Shown: positions 33,301-43,362, counted from the stretch's first letter. The stretch is DNA of 64,000 nucleotides from Branchipolynoe longqiensis (GCA_030323885.1 CM059199.1:73741050-73805049); one strand, 5' to 3'. Made by a program: numbers and translations. The notes: generated from the sequence alone by a model not told the origin.

Positions 33301-33399
33301 GATGAGAGGTAGCTGTGGTTGGTCGGGGGGGGGGGGGTGCTGTGGTTGGGGGATGAGGTGGGGGGACGGGTAGTGCATATAACAGCGTTCGGGGCCAGG
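33301..33399. other. purine-to-pyrimidine switch region
   Basis: Transition between the polypurine tract and the polypyrimidine tract; includes a G-run at about 33327-33337. Confidence 0.5.
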
Positions 33400-33885
33400 G
33401 TTTGTCTGTCCCCCCTCCCCCTCCCAACTCCCCCCTCCCCACTCCCCCTCCTCCCTTCCCGACCCCTTCCTCCTGCCATCCCCTCTCCTCCCCTCCCTTA
33501 CCTCTCCCGGATCCCCTCCCCTCCAAATCTCCCCTATCCCCCCAACGCCCCCTTCGCCCTCCATCCTATCTTTTCCCCTACCTCCTCCCTTACATCTTCC
33601 CGCTCCCCTCCCTCCTCCACTCCCCATTTCCCTCTCCCCTCACCATCCACCTCCCCCCACTCCCTCTTCCTTCCCTTCCCCCTCCCCGTCACCCATCACC
33701 ACTCCCCACTCCCCCTCCTCCTCCATCCCCTCCGCCCCTCTCTCTCTCCCTCCACCTCCTCAGCCTACCTACCCCACCCTTCTTCCCTTTGCACTCCCCC
33801 TCTTCCCTCCCCTCCGCATCCCCCCTCTCCACCCTCACCCCCCCCCCCCCCTTCCCTCCTCCTGCCTTTCTCCTCTGCCCCCATT
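33400..33885. repeat. polypyrimidine tract
   Basis: CCCTCCCC/CTTCCC-rich on plus, with a C-run at 33838-33850. Ser/Pro frames only. Confidence 0.9.
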
Positions 33886-34189
33886 CACAAGCTCGGCACT
33901 AATTAGATTGTCGGCTGTCTTTTAGTTTGTCCTGCGTCCGTTGAGTGTCGCGTCGACTTGCGCCCGCTGGTGTCTGGCAACTCTCCACTACACACGTAAC
34001 GCATCGCCGACACCCAGTCTAACCGGATTTTGTCGGACTTCGTTTACATAAATAGCCACTTTTCGTTGTCGCTGTGGTAATTGGAAGGATCGGCACATTG
34101 GTTCTGGCTAATGGATATTTCATTGTACATGCAACACAACTTGTTTTCTGGGTGTTTTTTTTTTACAAAGCCATCTATGGGTGGGGTGA
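33886..34189. other. unassigned intergenic DNA
   Basis: Nothing recognised. Confidence 0.4.
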
Positions 34190-34400
34190 CCGTGTGGCGC
34201 GGGAGGTTGTGGGATCAATCCTTTATTTATCTGCATATAGAGCGGAGAGGATGAGTGGGTAGAACACCTTATTCAATGCATCGAAGGTTGTGGGATCAAT
34301 CCTTTATTTATCTCCATATAGAGCGGAATGGGTTGAGCGCCTGATTTAAGGCACGGGAGGTTGTGGGTTCAATCCTCGACTGAATCAAAGCAGAGACCGA
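34190..34400 (+). repeat. tandem tRNA-like T-arm repeats
   Basis: GGTTGTGGGATCAATCCTTT followed by ATTTATCT and CATATAGAGCGGA is duplicated (about 34205 and 34286), then GGTTGTGGGTTCAATCCTCG closes the block. It looks like partial duplication of a tRNA-derived SINE head. Confidence 0.5.
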
Positions 34401-34451
34401 CGCAACAATTACACTTGTCGGTAGTCGGGTTTGGTTCTCCGACCGGAAGTG

Positions 34452-34719
34452 ACAGGATGCGGTGGCTGAATCGGTAAGTGCAGGCTTCCCGTGCGGAAGG
34501 TCGAAATTTGATTCCAACCCGAGTAAAATCAATGACTTACAAAATTGAGACTTGTCGCTACCTAGCCTGATGCTTGACATTACTAGGCTAGGGCAAGCAC
34601 TGGTTATCTCAGTATCCTGATTTCCCAGTGGGGCAGCACTATAAACTCTCCATGAATGTGCACTGTCACAAGTTTCTAGTCGTCCTGATATGACCAGGAC
34701 GTAAAACTCCAATAACCCA
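34452..34719 (+). mobile_element. SINE-1 (head type II), body deleted
   Basis: Head GATGCGGTGGCTGAATCGGT with GTGCGGAAGGTC; the body loses the segment between GTTATCTCAGT and CCTGATTTCCC; tail GATATGACCAGGACGTAAAA. Confidence 0.75.
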
Positions 34720-34950
34720 CGACCGGAAGGTCGTGGGTTCTACTCCCGGCCGAGTCAATCAAATGACTTACAAAATGAATATTGGTGTGCGGCATAACTG
34801 GAATAAGGACAGTTTTAGATGCCTGATAACTTGACTGAGTGGGATAATATGTCGTGGTTCTGACAGCCACCATCAGTTATACCAGCCACTATCACAACAA
34901 ATGCAATGATTTCAGATGTTGCTAGGTCATAAAAAAAGCCAATAATTCAC
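34720..34950 (+). mobile_element. SINE-1, partial head, degraded
   Basis: Follows the previous copy directly: GGAAGGTCGTGGGTTCTACT, GAGTCAATCAAATGACTTAC, then diverged body and ATTTCAGATGTTGCTAGGTC. Confidence 0.6.
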
Positions 34951-35321
34951 TCACACATAGTGGGTTAGGTATTCTGGAACCAGTACTCAGCCAAATAAAC
35001 ATTGGTTGTGTGCTTTAGGGAGTTTAGATCAAAGATCTAGCTCACTCCGGTGTAGGGGTGAATGACAACCCTGCCTAACTCCGAGCAAAAATTGCTTTAA
35101 TACGAATTAACTATGAATAAGCTGTGGAGTTGGTGGTTCCAGCTTTACAGTGTTTATCTATATTGGCGTAAAGTTCAGAAATGGGGAGAGAATGCCAAAA
35201 AAAACATCCAGGATGACAGCCACAGAAAGCTGTCAATATTACATTTAAAGTTTATCAATCTACATGATTTCGTCAATTCTTCAGACCAAAATGAACAGGG
35301 CATGATAGATAAGTTTGTTTG
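34951..35321. repeat. repeat-R copy and flanks
   Basis: About 35040-35300 aligns with 55780-55960: GGTGAATGACAAC, TTATCTATATTGGCGTAAAG and GGGGAGAGAATGCC are shared. An apparent plus-strand frame (from 35113) crosses it but follows the repeat, not a gene. Confidence 0.5.
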
Positions 35322-35356
35322 TTTGTTTGTGGTTGTTTTACGTCCTAGCAACGTCG
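35322..35356 (-). mobile_element. SINE-1 tail fragment
   Basis: GTTGTTTTACGTCCTAGCAA C only; marks the left edge of the GC-rich YR retroelement remnant. Confidence 0.6.
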
Positions 35357-35365
35357 TAGCTACGT

Positions 35366-36142
35366 CCTTACGCCCCCGCGCCTCCGGCTCACACGCCTGG
35401 CGTCGCCCTGCATGTGGCCACTTCTGCGGCCGACGCCGTCCAGGAGATCTTGGAGTCGGCCGAGATGCAGCACGCCGGGATGTGAAAAGGTATTTCGCCC
35501 CAATACATCTTCCCCTGTGACCTCATCGAGAGGGGGCGGAGAGGAAGGCGGTAAAGAAGGGTGACGCCACCAAGTATGAATATAGCCTCGCCCTGCGGAT
35601 GCTGGAGGCCCACCCAGCCTTCCCCGCCCACTCCGTCTCCGGACTCACCCACCACACGTTCACCGTGCTAAGCGACAACCTCGTGTATCCGTGGCCTATC
35701 GTCCGCCGATACTCGGAGAATATCTTCACCTGGAGCGTGGACGGTAGGCTTCCCCACGGATGGCACGACCCCATAGCCATCAACATGGTGAGAATGGAAG
35801 CCCTCACCATGCCCAGCGGCGCATCCGCCGCCGCCCCTCGGAGCGCAGAGCCTACTCGCCCCAGGGCCCAACATCGGTCATCCCAGGCAGACACCCGCAT
35901 CCCCTACAACCGAGATACTCATGGCGCCCCCTGCCCTCCCTCGAACCGGGACGCCGCCTCATGCGACCGCGCGGGCGCCGGCGAGACCCCCGGCGACGCA
36001 AGCGCATGGCAGCGCCAGGCAGCGCCACGCCTGCGCCTACTGCGCCAACGTACGGAAGAGTCTCACCACCCACAGTGAGGCAGTTTGCATGAGCAAACAG
36101 AACCATGAGCGCGCGACCCCAGCCCTCTCAGCGGATTTTTGA
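35366..36142 (+). pseudogene. gag-like remnant of a YR retroelement
   Basis: GC-rich coding-like sequence broken by stops and frame changes. Pieces in order: VALHVATSAADAVQEI, then YEYSLALRMLEAHP and YPWPIVRRYSENIF...GRLPHGW around 35575-35765, a basic Arg-rich stretch, and a CAYC...H....C cluster at about 36035 that could be a Zn-binding finger. The YPWPxVR and GRxxxGW pattern, and the position upstream of RNase H and a tyrosine recombinase, suggest the ORF1/gag of a DIRS/Ngaro-type element. No catalytic reverse-transcriptase core is visible, so a large deletion separates this from the RNase H end. Confidence 0.5.
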
Positions 36143-36183
36143 TCTGCCGAGGCCCCCCGCTCGGCTAGGCGGGTCGCCACCGG

Positions 36184-36405
36184 CCTCCCCTCACGACCAA
36201 ACACGCCGCCTCACATCTCGCCGCGGGCTCCTTCACCATCACCGTCATCCACAAGCCCGGGGCCGACCTCGTCCTTCCCGATGCCCTCAGCCGCGCCCAC
36301 CTTCCCGGCCACTGGGCCGAAGTGGCGCGCGCTGAGGTGGCCCGCCTCGGGCTCTGCCATGTCCAGCCTTTCCATGATGACTTCCCCTTTAACCCTGGCC
36401 TATGA
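36184..36405 (+). pseudogene. RT/RNase H C-terminal remnant
   Basis: One open frame reads LTTKHAASHLAAG, then FTITVIHKPGADLVLPDALSR, ending at TGA 36403-36405. The HKPG...L.DALSR signature is the C-terminal end of RNase H in gypsy/DIRS-like retrotransposons. In an intact element the reverse transcriptase would lie upstream; here that part is deleted. The end overlaps the start of the recombinase frame, as in compact YR retroelements. Confidence 0.6.
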
Positions 36406-37281
36406 TCCAGGGTTCACCGCCCGGGAGGTTGCCACCGTGGACCGACTCCGCCTCGCCTCGCTCGCACCCTCTACCTGGAGGAACCGTCGCCGATAGGCCG
36501 AGGAGTACGTGACCTTCATCTCGGCCCGAGGCCTCGACCCCCTGGCCCCGGGCGACTTCGACGTGGCCGCCTACGCTGCCTCGCTCTACACCCGTGCCCG
36601 CGCCTGCGCCCCGGCCTCCGTCCGGAACGCCCTCTCCGGCACCCGCTCCTGGGTCCATGCCGCCAGGGGCTCACCTCGGGCTTCGACTCCCCACTCGCCA
36701 GGGATGTCTGCGAAGGTGGGGATCAGACCTCGGACCACGTCCCACGACAGGCCCCTCCCCTCACTCAGGAGCTCCTCGCCATCATCATCTCGCACCTCGC
36801 CGGGGCGGGCCCCTGGGGCGCCGTTCATTGGGCCGCCCTCCTCCTCGGGTACTACGGGATGCTGAGGCAGTCCAACCTGCTCTCCCCGAGACCCGAGGGA
36901 TGGGGCGGCCCCCACACACTCACCCGCGCCGATGTCCGCCCCGCCCCGGGGGGCCTGGGCCTCGCCATCAGGAGTTCCAAGACAATTACCGGGCCCTCGG
37001 GCACGCTGGCCCTCTTTCTGCGCACCTTCACCGCCCTTCTACGTGGCGCCCTCCGAGCCTGAGGCGTCCCGGCGCCCGACACTTACACCCTCCACAGCCT
37101 CCGGCGCGGCGCCGCTCAGGCCTGCCACCATGCAGGCGTCCCCCTGCCAGACATTATGGCCCAGGGCAACTGGACCTGCAAGGCGGTCCATGCCTACATG
37201 CCCCGCCTCGCCCCCTGGGCTGCCCCTCGAGCCCTCTCCTCTATTTTTGTGGAGGGCTCCTCGGGCCTCCCCCCTCACTGA
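36342..37281 (+). pseudogene. tyrosine recombinase of a DIRS/Ngaro-type retroelement, decayed
   Basis: The YR enzyme would integrate circular element DNA by strand exchange. The N-terminal SAM-like part reads LRLASLAPSTWRNRRR, an in-frame TAG (36494-36496), then AEEYVTFISARGLDP. A frame change near 36665 leads to LLLGYYGMLRQSNLL (first catalytic Arg, about 36865). A TGA (37060-37062) interrupts, then YTLHSLRRGAAQACHHAG (HxxR, 37093-37104) and GNWTCKAVHAYM (Tyr codon 37195-37197), ending at TGA 37279. The R-HxxR-Y residues survive, but two stops and one frameshift make it a pseudogene. The closest relatives by pattern are Ngaro/DIRS recombinases. Confidence 0.7.
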
Positions 37282-37470
37282 CTCTTACCTAGTCTCCTAG
37301 CCTCCCTCTGAGTTGCTCTTATTACATTGAACTCCTCATTTGTATTGTTCTTTCATTGACCTGTATTATCCTGTGCCTGTATTACCCTGTTTGCTCTGCC
37401 TCACACTTTCATAAATATAGTGTTGTTTTTCTCCACCCCTGCCTCCTCGTTCCTTCCTCGTCGCATATCA
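37250..37470 (+). repeat. 3' terminal (B-type) region of the first YR element
   Basis: From GTGGAGGGCTCCTCGGGCC to CTCGTTCCTTCCTCGTCGCATATC. Its order (end of the recombinase frame, AT-rich part, TTTTTCTCCACCCCTGCCTC) parallels B1/B2 of the element at 38218-43015, so the two elements are relatives. Confidence 0.55.
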
Positions 37471-37847
37471 GGGGATCGGCAAAGTTTTGTGCTTGCACAA
37501 AACTTTCGACGTGCGAGAACGCATGGGTGCTAACATTATGGTGACCTTCGGGCGCATCGAGATACGTTAAACGTGCTGGAATAACGTTAGGCTGGAATAA
37601 CGTTAGGCGGTCATTCCCACACATTGCGCCAAACTTTTGCTTCGTTGTTTTACATCCTAGCAACATCTAAGGTCATATCAGGACGGCATGCCAAACTTTG
37701 TTGTGTTTTTTCTCACAATGTCGGCTGCATGTTACCAATACATTGCGCTGACGCCGAAAAGTTTGACATGTCTTGATGATTAAAAGTGATTTTGTGAGTT
37801 GGCGGCGAGCTGGCAAGAAGTATCGAAATGTGACAGGCCCATAAGAC
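37471..37847. mobile_element. half of a TIR element cut by the YR element
   Basis: Starts at a palindrome, CAAAGTTTTGTGC-TT-GCACAAAACTTT (about 37486-37513), and ends ATCGAAATGTGACAGGCCC. That end matches the right end of the 10991-11666 element (ATCGTAATGTGACAGGGCC). The left half is absent where the YR remnant lies. A SINE-1 tail fragment (37641-37687, minus) is inserted. Confidence 0.5.
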
Positions 37848-38094
37848 ATTTTGAACTTCATCGGCTCATAGTATTTAGTTGATACTCAGTGTAATTCTCA
37901 TCGTCATTTCTACATCGCCTGTGTGGAACTCAAGGATTCCTTTCTGTGACGTCACTATTGGAAAGGCTAGCGGAAATCTATACAGTTTATGATGGCTCGA
38001 ATAATGAAATTCAATAATTCAGAATTGTTTGTAGGAAACCTATGGAATTTCGTCGGTGCCTTTTTGATGCTTTCCGCTGGCAGTTAATTATTTT
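37848..38094. other. unassigned intergenic DNA
   Basis: Nothing recognised. Confidence 0.4.
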
Positions 38095-38217
38095 CCGATG
38101 GGGCGAATTAGTAGAGTCTTCACTGGGCACGTGACCGAGCGTGTGTTCGATCCCCGGCCCCGTCAAACTATCCACTTATGAAAGGCATGGGTCTTATCTA
38201 GCCTAACGCACAGCATT
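38095..38217 (+). mobile_element. SINE-1 5' part, host of the Ngaro-like insertion
   Basis: Diverged head with GTTCGATCCCCGGC and CCCGTCAAACTATCC, stopping at ...CACAGCATT. Family order predicts AATAGGATAGGGCAAGG next; AGTAGGATCGAGCAAG is found at 43016, after the 4.8-kb element. The SINE was therefore split. Confidence 0.7.
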
Positions 38218-38422
38218 GGTCGTAATGCTCGCATTGCGGTTGATGCGAGGCGAGGGAGGACGCCCCCCCCCTCTCTCCCTCTCCTCTCTCCTCCAGCTCC
38301 ACTGCTCACTATTACATAACCCCCCCCCCTCTCTCTCTCCCTCCCTTATAACCGCCTCCGGCCTCTCCTCCGGCCACTCGCCCTCCTGCCTCCACACTCT
38401 CCGCTCCTCACGCCTCTTTTTC
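38218..38422 (+). repeat. split direct repeat A1
   Basis: Near-identical to the first ~195 bp of A2 (42550-42781) apart from C-run length; contains CTCCGGCCTCTCCTCCGGCC. The last ~40 bp of A2 are not matched here. Confidence 0.8.
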
Positions 38423-38475
38423 TTTGGCTTTCTTCACCAAGGCTATATACACTACCGGCATGTAGTGGTGGAAGG

Positions 38476-38900
38476 CCGTGCACATGCTCTCACCACTACC
38501 GTGCACTACACCCTCCTGCACGACGGCCTTCCACCGCTACCGTGCACTACATCATCCTGCACGGCGGCCTCTCAGGTCACCCTGGTCCACCACTACCGTG
38601 CACTACACCACCCTGCACGACGGCCTTTCACCACTGCCGTGCACGACACCATCCTGCACAACACCCTCACCACCGTCGTGCTCTACACCATCCTGCACAA
38701 CGGCCTTCCACCACTACCGTACACTACATCATCCTGCACGGCGGCCTTTCACCACTACCATGCACTACGCCACCCCGCACGCTCGACAGCCTCGCACCTC
38801 TACCGTGCACTACGCCTCTGCATACGGCCGTGCACTACGCCAGCCTGCACATCGGCACCTCACCACTACCGTGCACTACACCATCCTGCAGGACGACCCC
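38476..38900. repeat. ~40-bp array inside the Ngaro-like element
   Basis: About ten copies of CACTACCGTGCACTACACCA followed by TCCTGCACGACGGCCTTCC. Contains GTGCAC palindromes. Confidence 0.85.
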
Positions 38901-39520
38901 TCTTGCCACGCCTCTATGCACGGTTGGTCCCCCACCACCCACACCCACACCCACACCCACCCCGGGTTGGTACCACCCTGACCGCCGACCCCTGAGGCAA
39001 CACACACACGCCATTGTGCAACCCTCACCTTCCCCCCCCCATCTCAACCTCCCCCACCACCTCCGGAAGTCGCCTGCCCACAACCGGAACTCACACGACC
39101 ATTACCCTCAGCCTCTCATCCCTGCCGACCCGTCGGCCACCCGACACCACCCCCAACCCACACATCCCGACCCGTCGGCCACCCGACACCACCCCCAACC
39201 CACACATCTCTGCCGCCGCCGGCCAACCCTCACATCTCTGCCCCCCCCCCCTCTCTCGGCCCCACACCCACACCCACTCCCCGCCCGGGTCGGTACCACC
39301 CTGAGCTCCGACCCCTGACGCAACACACCCTGCCATTGTGCAACCCTCACCCCCTCACCCCCCCCCCCCCCACCCCCCCCCCCCCCTTCCCCCCCCCCCC
39401 GCTCCTCCACATCTCCCTGTTATCTTCCCCGACCCGGGTCCTGACACCCCAACCGCCCCCCCCCCCTCCCCACCCCCCTCTCACATCTCCGCCGCCCCTC
39501 ACATCTCTGCCACTTCATCT

Positions 39521-39552
<32 letters not shown>

Positions 39553-40261
39553 CACAGGCCCCGCCTGTGAAGTCGCCGCCCTTGCCGCCCTTGCCGCCCT
39601 TGCCGCCCCGGCGGCCCCCCACGCCACCCATGCCACCCACGCCACCCACGCCACTCACGCCACTCACTTTTCCCCACAACCGACCACCCTCACATCTCAC
39701 CGCCCCACGACTTCCCGCCCTCTCACAACTCGCCGCCTTCCTGGCCCGCCCGCACCCTGACCGCAGAGCACCCACCCGCTCCTGCCATCCCCTCTCACCT
39801 CTCACCGCCCCCTCACTGTTTCTGTCACACTACACTCTCTCTCACACTACACTGGCTGTGTCACACCAAACTGGCCCTGTCACACTACACTCTTCTCTGT
39901 CATGCTACACTGCTTGTGTCACGCTACACTGGCCGTGTCACACTACTCTGGGCGTGTCACACTACACCCCTCTCACCCTCAGACACTCCGGGTTGCGGGA
40001 CTACACAACTTTTGGCCGCCCCGCACCCTCCTTCCGCACCCTCCTTCCCATGCCAACCCAGGTCACCCGGGTCACCCATGCCCCCCCAGACCCGGCGCTA
40101 CCCAGGTCACCCTGGTCACCCATGTCACCCATGCCAACCCAGGTCACCCTGGTCACCCATGCCCCCAGGTCACCCTGGTCACCCATGCCACCCAGGCCAT
40201 CCTGGTCACCCACGTCACCCATGCCACCTACCTCTCTCTGCTGCCTACCGCCTCCACCTGC
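38901..40261. repeat. C-rich mixed arrays inside the Ngaro-like element
   Basis: Includes a duplicated TACCACCCTGA...CCATTGTGCAACCCTCACC block (38970 and 39294), C homopolymers (39358-39400, 39526-39552), GCCGCCCTT and GCCACCCAT short repeats, CACACTACACT repeats (39826-39965) and CAGGTCACCCTGGTCACCCA repeats (40065-40220). Confidence 0.8.
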
Positions 40262-42250
40262 TCATGCCCCCACTGCCACTGCGGGCTCCACCTGTGCTCC
40301 CCCGTGCCTGCCGCCACTGTGCTGCTGCCACTGGGCGTCCTACCACTGCGTGTGCTGCCCCAGCTGGATCAACGTGTTGCTGCTGCCTCTATGCTGCCGC
40401 TCTGCCACTGCGGGCTCCACCTGTGCTCCCCCGTGCCTGCTGCCACTGCGCTGCTGCCACTGGGCGTCCTGCCCTGTGCTGCCCCAGCTGGATCAACGTG
40501 TTGCTGCTACCTCTCTGCTACCGCTCTGCCACTGCGGGCTCCCCTGTGCTCCCCCGTGCCTGCTGCCACTGCTGCTGTCACTGGGTGTCCTACCACTGCG
40601 TGTGCTGCCCCAGCGGCATCAACGTGTGCCGCTGCCTCTGTGCTACCGCCCTGCCACTGCGGGCTCCACCTGTGCTCCCCCGTGCCTGCTGCCCCTGTGC
40701 TGCTGTCACTGGGCGTCCTACCACTGCGTGTGCTGCCCCGGCCGGATCGACGCGTTGCTGCTGCCTCTGCCACTGCGGGCTCCCCTGTGCTCCCCCGTGC
40801 CTGCTGCCACTGCTGCTGTCACTGGGCGTCCTACCACTGCGTGTGCTGCCCCAGCGGCATCAACGTGTGCCGCTGCCTCTGTGCTACCGCCCTGCCACTG
40901 CGGGCTCCACCTGTGCTCCCCCGTGCCTGCTGCCACTGTGCTGCTGCCACTGGGCGTCCTACCACTGCGTGTGCTGCCCCGGCCGGATCGACGCGTTGCT
41001 GCTGCCTCTGTGCTACCGCTCTGCCACTGCGGGCTCCCCTGTGCTCCCCCGTGCCTGCTGCCACTGCTGCTGTCACTGGCGTCCTACCACTGCTTCTGCC
41101 CCAGCGGCATCAACGTGTGGCGCTGCCTCTGTGCTACCGCCCTGCCACTGCGGGCTCCACCTGTGCTCCCCCGTGCCTGCTGCCACTGTGCTGCTGCCAC
41201 TGGGCGTCCTACCACTGCGTGTGCTGCCCCGGCCGGATCGACGCGTTGCTGCTGCCTCTGTGCTACCGCTCTGCCACTGCGGGCTCCCCTGTGCTCCCCC
41301 GTGCCTGCTGCCACTGTGCTGCTGTCACTGGGCGTCCTACCACTGCGTGTGCTGCCCCAGTGGCATCAACGTGTGCCGCTGCCTCTGTGCTACCGCCCTG
41401 CCACTACGGGCTCCACCTGTGCTCCCCCGTGCCTGCTGCCACTGTGCTGCTGCCACTGGGCGTCCTACCACTGCGTGTGCTGCCCCGGCCGGATCGACGC
41501 GTTGCTGCTACCTCTGTGCTACCGCTCTGCCACTGCGGGCTCCGCCTGTGCTCCCCCGTGCCTGCTGCCGCTGTGCTGCTGCCACTGGGCGTCCTGCCAC
41601 TGCGTGTGCTGCTCCGGCGGCAGCCACGTGTCATGCAGCCATGGCACCCTGGACCTGCCTCCAGCCGCCCTGCCTACCCCCTCACCTCAGCCAAGCCTCA
41701 GACTGCTGGCGGAGTCATGCCAGACCCGCCGCTACCCAGGTCACCCTGGTCACCCATGCCACCCAGCCGTGGCACCCTGGACCTGTCTCCAGCCGCCCTG
41801 CCTGCCCTCTCACCGCAGTCAAGCCTCAGACTGCTGGCGGAGTCATGCCAGACCCGCCGCCACCCAGGTCACCCTGGTCACCCATGTCACCCAGCCGAGG
41901 CACCCTGGACCTGCCTCCAGCCGCCCTGCCTGCCCTCTCACCACAGTCAAGCCTCCACCTGCTCACACCTCTGCTGCCACTGCGGGCTCCGCCTGTGCTC
42001 CCCCGTGCCTGCTGCCACTGTGCTGCTGCCACTGGGCGTCCTACCACTGCGTGTGCTGCCCCAGCTGTATCAATGTGTTGCTGCTACCTCTCTGCTACCG
42101 CTCTGCCACTGCGGGCTCCACCTGTGCTCCCCTGTGCCTGCTGCCACTGTGCTGCTGCCACTGGGCGTCCTACCACTGCTGTGCTGCCGCAGCTGTATCA
42201 ACGTCGTGCTGCTGCCTCTTTGCTACCGCTCTGCCGCCCTGGACCTCTGA
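40262..42250. repeat. ~125/129-bp satellite inside the Ngaro-like element
   Basis: CCACTGCGGGCTCC recurs at intervals of 116-129 bp about 13 times. Two unit types alternate: one with GCCGGATCGACGCGTTGC and one with AGCGGCATCAACGTGTGCC. A different ~130-bp unit (GGCACCCTGGACCTGCCTCC) appears three times at 41640-41930. All three plus frames stay open for more than 2 kb because the units lack TAA/TAG/TGA. Confidence 0.9.
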
Positions 42251-42355
42251 GCGCTGCACGCATACGTGCCACGCCTCGCCCCCTCGGCGGCCCCTCGAGC
42301 CCTCTCCTCTCTCTTGGTTGAGGGCTCCTCGGGCCCACCTCCCGCCAACTACTGA
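42251..42355 (+). pseudogene. C-terminal end of a tyrosine recombinase
   Basis: Reads ALHAYVPRLAPSAAPRALSS then LLVEGSSGPPPANY and stop at 42353-42355. It aligns with the end of the other YR gene (AVHAYMPRLAPWAAPRALSS). The Tyr codon (42263-42265) matches the catalytic Tyr, but the rest of the enzyme is missing. The final codons lie inside repeat B1, which starts at 42316. Confidence 0.75.
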
Positions 42356-42549
42356 CATTACCTCATCCACATTTATCATAACACTGACATTGACGCTCTC
42401 ATCATGAGCATGCTTCATCCTTGATATTACTGTACCTCACATTGATATTACGCCTCACACTTATTATGCTCATGTAGCCTCGGGCATTTCCTCAAATAAA
42501 CTGCCCTCTTTTTCCACTCTCGCCTCCTCGTCCTTCCTTGCCGTGCATC
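42316..42549 (+). repeat. split direct repeat B1
   Basis: GGTTGAGGGCTCCTCGGGCC to CCTTGCCGTGCATC. Includes AATAAA (about 42495), a possible polyadenylation signal. Confidence 0.85.
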
Positions 42550-42781
42550 GGTCGTAATGCTCGCATTGCGGTTGATGCGAGGCGAGGGAGGACGCTCTCC
42601 CTCTCCTCTCTCCTCCAGCTCCACTGCTCACTATTACATAACCCCCCCCCTCTCTCTCTCCCTCCCTTATAACCGCCTCCGGCCTCTCCTCCGGCCACTC
42701 GCCCTCCTGCCTCCACACTCTCCGCTCCTCACGCCTCTTTTTCCCCACCCACCATCCCTATACACCAACTCTCCACTATAG
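42550..42781 (+). repeat. split direct repeat A2
   Basis: Second copy of A, lying between B1 and B2 with no spacer. Confidence 0.85.
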
Positions 42782-43015
42782 GGTTGAGGGCTCCTCGGGC
42801 CCACCTCCCGCCAACTACTGACATTACCTCATCCACATTTATCATAACACTGACATTGACGCTCTCATCATGAGCATGCTTCATCCTTGATATTACTGTA
42901 CCTCACATTGATATTACGCCTCACACTTATTATGCTCATGTAGCCTCGGGCATTTCCTCAAATAAACTGCCCTCTTTTTCCACTCTCGCCTCCTCGTCCT
43001 TCCTTGCCGTGCATC
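42782..43015 (+). repeat. split direct repeat B2
   Basis: Second copy of B, ending in GTGCATC at the boundary with the split SINE. Confidence 0.85.
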
Positions 43016-43036
43016 AGTAGGATCGAGCAAGATTTG

Positions 43037-43362
43037 CTTTGTTTGCTTGCTGGGGTTTTGCGTCCTAGCAACATCTATAGTCAAATCAGGACGGGTACCA
43101 ACTTGTGACAGTGCACGCGCATGGTGGCTGTATAGTGCTGCCCCACTGGGAAACCAGGCCATCAGCACCATGTCCCGATATCCCACTGAGTCACATTATC
43201 CTGACACTGAGCTAACCAGTCCTTGTCCTATCCTATTAATGCAGAGTGGGAGGATAGTTACCGACAAGTATAGATTTTTGTAAGCCATTGGCTTGAGTCG
43301 GTTGGGTATCAAAGTTCCGCATGGGGAGCCTGAGTTCTACCGATTCGGCCATGCCGTCCGTT
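43037..43362 (-). mobile_element. SINE-1, full length
   Basis: Left tail GTTTTGCGTCCTAGCAACAT; body blocks in order; type II head at the right (GATTCGGCCATGCCGTCCG). It directly follows the remnant of the SINE split by the Ngaro-like element. Confidence 0.8.

Larger units (their letters stand above)
38218..43015 (+). mobile_element. non-autonomous Ngaro-like element with split direct repeats
   Basis: Order is A1 (38218-38422), interior, B1 (42316-42549), A2 (42550-42781), B2 (42782-43015). A1 matches A2 from GGTCGTAATGCTCGCATTGC to CACGCCTCTTTTTC; B1 and B2 look essentially identical (234 bp each). A1-interior-B1A2B2 is the split-direct-repeat arrangement known for Ngaro-type YR retrotransposons. 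The interior (38423-42250) is tandem arrays with no recognisable RT or gag. Only the recombinase C-terminus survives at 42251-42355. It interrupts a SINE-1 cleanly with no target duplication seen, as expected for YR integration. Mobilisation would need enzymes in trans. Confidence 0.75.

Noticed and set aside
32308..33627. 439-codon minus-strand Leu-rich ORF with apparent membrane-like stretches
   Set aside because: The Leu runs are the complement of GAG/GAGGAG repeats, so they are not real transmembrane segments.
36594..37292. 232-codon Pro/Arg-rich ORF
   Set aside because: Out-of-frame shadow of the tyrosine-recombinase pseudogene.
39336..42407. 1023-codon plus-strand ORF
   Set aside because: It covers satellite and C-rich arrays. 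The two other plus frames are also open, and the true recombinase C-terminus is in a different frame.
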